Shown one piece after another: positions 30,551 through 35,576 of a DNA stretch of 35,576 nt. The notes beneath the pieces were generated by a model that did no database searches, was not told where the DNA came from, and saw only the letters and a list, made by a program, of their open reading frames with translations. Made by a program: the position numbers and the translations under genes. Location: the NCBI GenBank assembly GCA_016219185.1, contig JACRBZ010000003.1, forward strand, positions 1 through 35,576, written 5' to 3'. This DNA comes from Deltaproteobacteria bacterium (lineage in GTDB: Bacteria; Desulfobacterota; Desulfobacteria; Desulfobacterales; Desulfatirhabdiaceae). Numbering within the stretch: position 1 is the stretch's first letter; each line of letters starts with the position of its first letter.

Positions 30551-30579
30551 TTGCATACTTTTTGCTTACTGCTTATACA
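30551..30579 (+). promoter_or_regulatory. Candidate promoter of the universal stress protein genes
   Basis: TTGCAT (30551-30556) and TATACA (30574-30579) are 17 bases apart, about 60 bases upstream of the start codon at 30640. Confidence 0.45.
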
Positions 30580-30589
30580 GATAAGCAAA
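30561..30589. promoter_or_regulatory. Operator-like palindrome overlapping the usp promoter
   Basis: TTTGCTTA (30561-30568) and TAAGCAAA (30582-30589) are perfect inverted repeats with a 13-base centre. They cover the promoter spacer, the -10 hexamer and the expected transcription start, where a bound dimer would block RNA polymerase. The regulator is unknown. Confidence 0.4.
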
Positions 30590-30639
30590 TGGCTTCCCAC
30601 TCAAAATCCAAAACGCAGAGCTAATAAAGGAGGTATTCT

Positions 30640-31107
30640 ATGTATCAGACATTATTAGTACCCTTGGACGGTTCCCCCAGAGCAGAGACCATTTTCCCCC
30701 ATGTTGAAAGTCTGGCCATGCAGTTCAAATCAAAAGTGATTTTCCTTCAAGTTATAGAGCCGCCGCTTCAATTCGTAAATCCTTCACTTTATGAAACCAC
30801 CATTCAAACGGATATTATTCATGAATACATGATGGATTTTAAACGAAAGCAGGAAGAAATCACTGTTTATCTGGCCGGCATTCAGGAGGTTTTTCAAAAG
30901 AAAGGAATTGATACCGGTATTTTTGTTGAACAAGGGCCCGCAGTGGATACCATCATCTCTGTTGCTCAGAGGGAAAATGCGGACCTGATTGCCATCGCCA
31001 GCCATGGCCGCACCGGGTTATCCCGGGTATTTTATGGCAGTGTTGCAGCAGGGGTCATGCAAAAAATAGATCGGCCCATATTAATTATTCGAACGCGAAA
31101 CGTATAG
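30640..31107 (+). CDS. Universal stress protein (UspA family), first copy
   Basis: The 155-residue Rossmann-like USP starts MYQTLLVPLDGSPRAETIFPH and ends with the ATP-binding stretch ADLIAIASHGRTGLSRVFYGSVAAGV ... RPILIIRTRNV. The SHG-x9-GS pattern is that of ATP-binding (UspFG/MJ0577-like) members, with Ala in place of the first motif glycine. Such proteins form cytosolic dimers and are induced by stress, starvation or respiratory arrest. An AAGGAGGT site precedes the ATG. A closely related copy follows 110 bases later, which points to tandem duplication. Confidence 0.94.
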   Translation: MYQTLLVPLDGSPRAETIFPHVESLAMQFKSKVIFLQVIEPPLQFVNPSLYETTIQTDIIHEYMMDFKRKQEEITVYLAGIQEVFQKKGIDTGIFVEQGPAVDTIISVAQRENADLIAIASHGRTGLSRVFYGSVAAGVMQKIDRPILIIRTRNV

Positions 31108-31217
31108 TTCTTCATTTTTCAACCATACAAGTCCGGCTGCAACATCTCCTTGCATGTCCAAGGCGTTCCATAGTCCCGAGACTTGAAACTGGTTTTACGC
31201 TAAGGAGTCATTCCAAA

Positions 31218-31682
31218 ATGTATCAAACCATACTGGTTCCTTTAGACGGATCCGCCAGAGCAGAGCACATTCTTCCCCATGCTGAAAATCTGGCTATCCA
31301 CTACAATGCAAAAGTGATTTTTCTTCAGGTCATGGAGCCGCTGCAAATCGCAAATCCATCCCTTCATGTAACCAGCGCGCTGACAGACACTATCAAAGAA
31401 AGTCTGAAAGAATTCAACCGCAGATATGAGGAAATCAACACCTATCTATCCGGACACCTGGGAGAATTCAAGACAAAAGGAATTGATGTCCGCAAATTCG
31501 TTGAACAGGGGCCCGTGGTGGAAACCATTATTTCCGTTGCCCAGCGGGAGAATGCCGACCTGATCGCGATAGCCAGCCACGGAAGGAGCGGAATGTCTCG
31601 GGTATTTTATGGTAGCGTGGCAGCCGGCGTCCTGCAGCAGATCGATCGGCCCATGCTGATTATTCGCTCCCGTAACATCTGA
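31218..31682 (+). CDS. Universal stress protein (UspA family), second copy
   Basis: The 154-residue protein is clearly similar along its whole length to the preceding one: MYQTILVPLDGSARAEHILPH at the start, FLQVMEPLQIANPSLH, the EQGPVVETIISVAQRENADL block and the ATP-binding SHGRSGMSRVFYGS. It differs mainly in the middle helix (residues about 50-95), which suggests separate partners or regulation after duplication. It has its own AAGGAG site. It may be cotranscribed with the first copy; no clear promoter or terminator was seen in the 110 bases between them. Confidence 0.94.
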   Translation: MYQTILVPLDGSARAEHILPHAENLAIHYNAKVIFLQVMEPLQIANPSLHVTSALTDTIKESLKEFNRRYEEINTYLSGHLGEFKTKGIDVRKFVEQGPVVETIISVAQRENADLIAIASHGRSGMSRVFYGSVAAGVLQQIDRPMLIIRSRNI

Positions 31683-31729
31683 TCCTCTCGTAAAATGTTA
31701 TCAGAACAATGTTTGCGGCTAAAAACCAG

Positions 31730-31781
31730 GGCATGGAAGAACGCGGATGCATCCAGATAGACATCCGGGTTCTTCCTTGCC
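31730..31781 (+). terminator. Hairpin downstream of the usp pair
   Basis: GGAAGAACGCGGATG (31735-31749) pairs with CATCCGGGTTCTTCC (31762-31776) with one mismatch and a 12-base loop. GGCA/TGCC extends the stem after one mispair. A T5 tract follows about ten bases later. It begins about 50 bases after the second stress protein gene. Confidence 0.5.
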
Positions 31782-31850
31782 TCGGAATGACTTTTTGCGT
31801 AAAAAAATCCATTTATTCAAAAGCCTGGGAACGATTCACAAGCCCCGCTG

Positions 31851-32615
31851 CTACAGGCAATGGTCAACCGGAAGGATCTTTATCCCGTTTTCTTCCAGAG
31901 CGCCGTGAATCTCTGCCGCCAGTTTCCAGGCACCGGGCGTATCCCCATGAATACACAGGGTATCTGCCTTAAAATTCATTTCTTTTCCCTCGATACTGGT
32001 CAGCATGCCTGTTGTTGCCAGCTTGACCACACGATCCCTGACCCTGGCCGGGTCATCCAGAACAGCCCCGGGCATGGACCTGGGAGCAAGCTGACCGCTG
32101 CTCAGATAAGCACGATCCGGAAAAGCTTCACGCGCCACGCGGAGACCGGCTGAAGTTGCCATTTCTTCACAAAGCGACCCTGCCAGCATGAACAAAATCA
32201 GCTCCGGATCGTATGCTTTCACGGCATGGATCACTTCCCTCGCAACGCGCTCATCCCTGGCTGCCTGATTGTAAAGGGCCCCGTGAGGCTTGACATGCTG
32301 AAGCGTTACACCGGCCGCCCGGGCAAAGGCCGCAAGCGCTCCGATTTGATACAGGATATAATTAGAAATCTCTCCCGGAAACGTTTCCAAATTCCGCCTG
32401 CCATATCCCATCAGATCCGGATATCCCGGATGGGCGCCAATGGAAACGCGATGCTGCCTGGCAAGTGCAACGGTTTTTGCCATCACTTGAGGATCTCCGG
32501 CATGATAGCCGCAGGCGATATTGGCGGATGTAATAAAGGCAATGATCCTGTCATCATCTCCAATCCGATAGCTTCCGAAGCTCTCTCCCATATCACAATT
32601 AATATCCATTCTCAT
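31851..32615 (-). CDS. pxpA: 5-oxoprolinase subunit A (LamB/YcsF family)
   Basis: The 254-residue protein has all PxpA landmarks: DINCDMGESFG near the N-terminus, ITSANIACGYHAGDP, GAHPGYPDLMGYGRR, LQHVKPHGALYN, the EAFPDRAYLSSGQLAPR segment and CIHGDTPGA near the end. With PxpB and PxpC it forms an ATP-dependent enzyme that opens 5-oxoproline to glutamate. PxpB and PxpC are not in the window, although PxpA homologues also occur in amino-acid catabolic clusters without them. An AGAGG site precedes ATG 32615. It is the last gene of the minus-strand cluster, 34 bases after the OCD-family gene. Confidence 0.93.
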   Translation of the reverse strand: MRMDINCDMGESFGSYRIGDDDRIIAFITSANIACGYHAGDPQVMAKTVALARQHRVSIGAHPGYPDLMGYGRRNLETFPGEISNYILYQIGALAAFARAAGVTLQHVKPHGALYNQAARDERVAREVIHAVKAYDPELILFMLAGSLCEEMATSAGLRVAREAFPDRAYLSSGQLAPRSMPGAVLDDPARVRDRVVKLATTGMLTSIEGKEMNFKADTLCIHGDTPGAWKLAAEIHGALEENGIKILPVDHCL

Positions 32616-32649
32616 GGCTGCCTCTTTTCACAAAAAAACAAAAAGTTTC

Positions 32650-33612
32650 TCAGGATAATGACACCAGATTTCCCAGCCCTCTTTCAGTGGCTTCCGCAAG
32701 GACTGCGGCCGCGGCCGCGGCATCTTGAACCGCAACGCCGACTGTTTTAAAAAACGTGATTTCCTGATCATTCCGGCGCGGCGGAAAAACGCCGTTGACG
32801 ATTTCTCCGATCTCGGCCGAAATGACCGCACCGGCAATAATCAAGTCCCCGGCTTCCGCCATGCAGGCCTCTCGGGAATCCACAACCACCCTGGCCCTGC
32901 GGACCGTAATCTCATCGATTTCCTGCATCTGCGGCGTAAAGGATCCCACCCCGGTGACATGCGTACCCGGCCTCAGGTCATTGCCGTTAAAGAGCGGGGT
33001 TAAAGAAGTTGTCGCGGCAATCACGATATCCGCCTGAGAGACCGCCTCTCGGGAATCCCGGGTAACCATGATCCCGGGACAGGATGGCCATGATTTTATT
33101 TCATCGGCAAGTTTCTCGGCCTGATTTGAGGACGAATCCACAATCCACACCTGCCGGATATGACGCACCGCCATCACCCCCCGAAGCTGGGACTTTCCCT
33201 GTACCCCTGCCCCGAACAGCGCAACGGTTTCGGCGTCTTTTCTGGACAGGAGTTCCGCGGCAAGGCCGCCGGCAGCCCCGGTTCGAATGGCTGTCAGACT
33301 GGTTCCCTCCATCAATGCCAGGGGCATTCCGGTCTCCGGGTCCAGCACCATGACCAGGCCGGCCACAGTGGGCAGCCCCATCCGCGGATTGTCCCCGTAA
33401 ACGGAAACAATCTTTATTGCCAGTTCCCGGCTTTGATGAAGATATGCGGGCATCAACAGCGTTACGCCTTTTTCCGTGGCAAGGCGTCCCCGAAGCGGAA
33501 TATCGGCCTGATGGGCCGAAAGCTGGCCAAATGCGCGCTTCATGGCCTCGATGGCCTTTGGCATGGGCAGGACTTCCCGAACATGGTCTGCGGTAAGAAT
33601 GCGAATCTTCAT
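32650..33612 (-). CDS. Ornithine cyclodeaminase / mu-crystallin family dehydrogenase
   Basis: The 320-residue NAD(P)-dependent protein has the family pattern: an N-terminal catalytic part with LPMPKAIEAMKRAFGQL, LLMPAYL and LAIKIVSVYGDN, then MEGTSLTAIRTGAAGGLAAELL, a Rossmann motif VALFGAGVQGKSQL, and GTHVTGVGSFTPQMQEI. Members include ornithine cyclodeaminase, alanine dehydrogenase and delta-1-pyrroline-2-carboxylate reductase. The flanking HcnAB-like oxidase genes favour an imine reductase or deaminase in proline, hydroxyproline or opine breakdown. ATG 33612 has the better-spaced AGAGAG site; ATG 33618 overlaps the upstream stop (ATGA). Near its end an Ala-rich stretch is encoded by repeated GCGGCCGC. 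The exact substrate is not deducible. Confidence 0.85.
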   Translation of the reverse strand: MKIRILTADHVREVLPMPKAIEAMKRAFGQLSAHQADIPLRGRLATEKGVTLLMPAYLHQSRELAIKIVSVYGDNPRMGLPTVAGLVMVLDPETGMPLALMEGTSLTAIRTGAAGGLAAELLSRKDAETVALFGAGVQGKSQLRGVMAVRHIRQVWIVDSSSNQAEKLADEIKSWPSCPGIMVTRDSREAVSQADIVIAATTSLTPLFNGNDLRPGTHVTGVGSFTPQMQEIDEITVRRARVVVDSREACMAEAGDLIIAGAVISAEIGEIVNGVFPPRRNDQEITFFKTVGVAVQDAAAAAAVLAEATERGLGNLVSLS

Positions 33613-33614
33613 AA

Positions 33615-35024
33615 TCATCTCTCTTCTGCAAGGGTTTTAAATGTAACGGGCTTTGCCGGAATTCGGGGCGTAAAGCATTCCGGCGCCATGGGCTTACCGG
33701 AAACATGCGCCATCAGGTCTTGAATGATCTGGCCGCAGAACCGCCCCTGACAGTGCCCCATGCCGATACGGGTTCTGCGTTTCAAGTCATTGATATCGGC
33801 TGCGCCTCTGGAGGCGGCCATTCGGACATCATTCATTGTCACGTCTTCACAGCGACAGACCAGCGTATGATCCGGAATCGCCGAAACCATTCCCTGGCCT
33901 GGCAAAGACAGGGCATCCAGGGCCCTGCCGAACCGGTTCATTTGTTTCAGCCGAACCGCGAAGGGGCGGATCAGCGCATCGGCATTTTTCCGGCTCACGA
34001 TTCCAAGATGGACGCAAGCCTCTATTCCCGCAATTCTTCCTTCTGCAATGGCAGCAGCATAGCCCCGAATGGCCGATCCGTCACCGGCAACGAAAACGCC
34101 GGGAACCGATGTCTCCTGATGGCTGTTGGAGCGCACTTTCCAGTACTTTGCATGTACATCATAATCGTGACGGCACCCGCAGAGCCGCGTCAGGTCCGTA
34201 CTCGGAATCAGTCCATACCCCACCCCGATGGCATCGATTGACAGAGATCGCCGGGATTCGGGCAGCGGCCTGCCCGATGCATCGGCCCGGGCGATTACCG
34301 CATGATCCAGTGAATCCCGTCCCAAAGCCTCCACGAGGGTGACGGATGAATACACGGGAATACGAAAGCGTTGAAGGGTAAAAAGATAATTGACGATGGA
34401 CAGGATTTTAAAAATTCCGATACCGGAAACCAGGTCTTTAAGGTGGGGAAAGATCCGGGTGAAAGACAGCGGGGAGATCACCGCGACGATATCGGCGCCA
34501 TTTTTTGCCAGATGATGCGCCAAAGCAACCTGAAGCGGGCCGGTTCCGGCAATCAGAAACCGCTTTCCGGGAAGGATGCCTTTTCGAACCAGGGCATTTA
34601 ATCCGCCCACGGAATAAACACCGGGCAGGGTCCATCCCGGAAACGGAATCATCCGTTCCATGGCGCCGCCAGCAATCACCAGGGTTCTTCCCCTGACCCT
34701 GGGTGGCGCGGCACCGGCAGGCCCCGCAACCGGCTGAAGATATACTTCCTTGCGGTCATCGATGTGCCAGGCCTGGGTTCCGGCATGGACCGTTATCCGG
34801 TCCGAAACCTTCTGAAACGCTTTGAACATCCGGCGGCGAACCCTGGCTTCAATGGCTTCGGCGCGGATGCCGGAAAGGCTTTTACCGGAATGGGATAAGA
34901 CTTTTCCGCCAAGGTTCAGGTTCTCTTCAACCAGAACAACGGAAGCACCGTACTGCGCCGCAGCCGTCGCGGCCGCGATTCCCGCGGGGCCTCCGCCGAT
35001 AATCACTATATCCGCCGTAATCAT
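33615..35024 (-). CDS. FAD-dependent oxidoreductase with BFD-type [2Fe-2S] domain (HcnB/OoxA-like)
   Basis: The 469-residue protein starts with a dinucleotide-binding motif (DIVIIGGGPAGIAAATAA). It has a second nucleotide-binding region around KRFLIAGTGPLQVALAHHL, the FAD-closing GVFVAGDGSAIRGYAAAIAEGRIA motif, and a C-terminal bacterioferritin-associated-ferredoxin-like domain with CRC (about 410) and GHCQGRFCGQ. This is the layout of HcnB, OoxA and the alpha subunit of D-hydroxyproline dehydrogenase. The start overlaps the stop of the [2Fe-2S] gene (ATGA, 35021-35024), so both subunits are co-translated. It probably transfers electrons from an amino-acid substrate through the small iron-sulfur partner. 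Confidence 0.9.
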   Translation of the reverse strand: MITADIVIIGGGPAGIAAATAAAQYGASVVLVEENLNLGGKVLSHSGKSLSGIRAEAIEARVRRRMFKAFQKVSDRITVHAGTQAWHIDDRKEVYLQPVAGPAGAAPPRVRGRTLVIAGGAMERMIPFPGWTLPGVYSVGGLNALVRKGILPGKRFLIAGTGPLQVALAHHLAKNGADIVAVISPLSFTRIFPHLKDLVSGIGIFKILSIVNYLFTLQRFRIPVYSSVTLVEALGRDSLDHAVIARADASGRPLPESRRSLSIDAIGVGYGLIPSTDLTRLCGCRHDYDVHAKYWKVRSNSHQETSVPGVFVAGDGSAIRGYAAAIAEGRIAGIEACVHLGIVSRKNADALIRPFAVRLKQMNRFGRALDALSLPGQGMVSAIPDHTLVCRCEDVTMNDVRMAASRGAADINDLKRRTRIGMGHCQGRFCGQIIQDLMAHVSGKPMAPECFTPRIPAKPVTFKTLAEER

Positions 35025-35290
35025 GGATCCATCTCGATGACTCCGTCATCCTGGACCCTGATCCGCGATCCCGGCGTTGCCGGCGTCATGCAGGTGCGGA
35101 CATTTGGAATGCCATCAACAATCATCCGGCATTCGTAACAAATCCCCATGCCGCAGAACACCCCTCTGGGAGAATGCGACCGGGTGTTCCGGCAGGTTCG
35201 AAGACCATTTGCCAGCATCGCTTCCGCAATGGTCTGTCCAGGGGTGGCCGGAACCGGCTGGCCATTTACATAAATTTCGAATTGTTTCAT
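35021..35290 (-). CDS. [2Fe-2S]-binding subunit (HcnA/OoxX-like)
   Basis: The 89-residue ferredoxin-like protein has a beta-grasp start (FEIYVNGQPVPATPGQTIAEAML) and the cysteine set FCGMGICYEC plus RTC typical of the small subunits of hydrogen-cyanide synthase, octopine oxidase and D-hydroxyproline dehydrogenase. It would pass electrons between the FAD subunit and a membrane or soluble acceptor. It is coupled to the FAD gene by an ATGA overlap. A third, DAO-type FAD subunit usual in these enzymes is not present downstream. Confidence 0.9.
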   Translation of the reverse strand: MKQFEIYVNGQPVPATPGQTIAEAMLANGLRTCRNTRSHSPRGVFCGMGICYECRMIVDGIPNVRTCMTPATPGSRIRVQDDGVIEMDP

Positions 35291-35378
35291 AAAAATGAAC
35301 GACGATAAGTCCCTAAAAAGTCAAAGGGATGGCAAAGTGCCGGCGTTCCGCCTGATGGATTTTTTTACGAAGCCATCA

Positions 35379-35576
35379 TCAGGCCTTTTTAACCGACACG
35401 AAATGCTCCTGAAACGCCAGTCCGCCGCCGGCCGGATCCCACTGGTCCAATCCGCCGCGCATCAGTGAAATCTCCGAAACCCCCTTGCCACAGGCCCTGG
35501 ATTCGGCCGGAATGCCTCGGCCAAACCCCCGCACCATGAACACGGCTTCCGGGTGCATGCACGGGCTCACCCGGGC
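35379..35576 (-). CDS. Molybdopterin oxidoreductase, C-terminal end (runs off right edge)
   Basis: Only the last 65 residues are in the window. ARVSPCMHPEAVFMVRGFG, a short basic/acidic segment with LMRGGLDQWDP, and the end AFQEHFVSVKKA match the molybdopterin-dinucleotide-binding C-terminus of DMSO-reductase-family enzymes, especially the thiosulfate/polysulfide reductase (PhsA/PsrA) group. The remainder and its partner subunits lie outside. It precedes the [2Fe-2S] gene by 88 bases on the same strand, with a short hairpin (GCCTGATG/CATCAGGC) around its stop, so cotranscription is uncertain. Confidence 0.75.
   Translation of the reverse strand, partial: ARVSPCMHPEAVFMVRGFGRGIPAESRACGKGVSEISLMRGGLDQWDPAGGGLAFQEHFVSVKKA

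Larger units (their letters stand above)
30321..30639. other. Intergenic region between groEL and the first universal stress gene
   Basis: This stretch of about 320 bases holds an inverted repeat TTTTTACA-ACA-TGTAAAAA (30406-30424), a promoter (30551-30579) with an overlapping palindrome, and the Shine-Dalgarno of the next gene. I see no convincing coding frame on the plus strand. Confidence 0.5.

Noticed and set aside
35349..35387. Hairpin GCCTGATG/CATCAGGC as a terminator after the molybdoenzyme gene
   Set aside because: The stem is only 8 pairs, starts in the last codons of the gene, and its A/T run is in the loop rather than after the stem, so it does not look like an intrinsic terminator.

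Overview
The window looks like chromosome of a Gram-negative anaerobe or microaerophile, most likely a member of the Desulfobacterota (former Deltaproteobacteria). The basis is GC-moderate coding with strong Shine-Dalgarno sites, a TonB-dependent receptor, multiheme cytochromes, a PhsA/PsrA-like molybdoenzyme end, a short ArgA-type acetyltransferase with a Cys-rich tail, and an alternative complex III (ACIII) cluster. This is inference from gene content; no marker gene such as 16S rRNA is present. I saw no tRNA, rRNA, CRISPR array or insertion sequence.

Layout. 1-369: start of a TonB-dependent receptor running off the left edge. 497-4067 (minus): a DisA_N-type (diadenylate cyclase-like) protein coupled to leuB, and a CheV chemotaxis protein. 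4068-4476: an intergenic stretch with a foldable segment and a promoter. 4477-5434 (plus): an unknown small protein and a TauE/SafE-type membrane protein. 5612-16410 (minus): a respiratory block transcribed as DsbA-like lipoprotein, ActC-ActD fusion, ActF, pentaheme ActA, CcoN, a CcoO carrying a second cytochrome c domain, CcoS, a FixP_N-like protein, a small membrane protein, a monoheme cytochrome c and the copper ATPase CcoI. It appears to encode a quinol-to-oxygen chain in which ACIII passes electrons to a cbb3 oxidase, but the iron-sulfur subunit ActB is not present locally.

16566-17220 is a short accessory patch: a truncated sirtuin and a 56-residue cysteine-rich peptide with three heptad-spaced DPC repeats and a nearly perfect ribosome-binding site. 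17304-21782 (minus) holds housekeeping genes: an MFS transporter, an ArgA-like acetyltransferase, rarA and der. 21953-23868 has ilvA and a convergent, overlapping cytidylate-kinase-like gene. 24065-28308 (plus) is an efflux/export operon: membrane-fusion adaptor, ATPase and two FtsX-type permeases. 28480-30273 is a groE locus in which groES is reduced to its two ends while groEL is intact. 30640-31682 has two tandem universal stress proteins behind a promoter with an operator-like palindrome.

31851-35576 (minus) is a catabolic cluster: the end of a molybdopterin oxidoreductase, HcnA-like [2Fe-2S] and HcnB-like FAD subunits, an ornithine cyclodeaminase/pyrroline-carboxylate-reductase family protein and PxpA. 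It suggests oxidation of proline-, hydroxyproline- or opine-type amino acids.

The items most worth following up are the ActB-less ACIII-cbb3 cluster with its unusual cytochromes, the DPC-repeat peptide, and the decayed groES beside an intact groEL.
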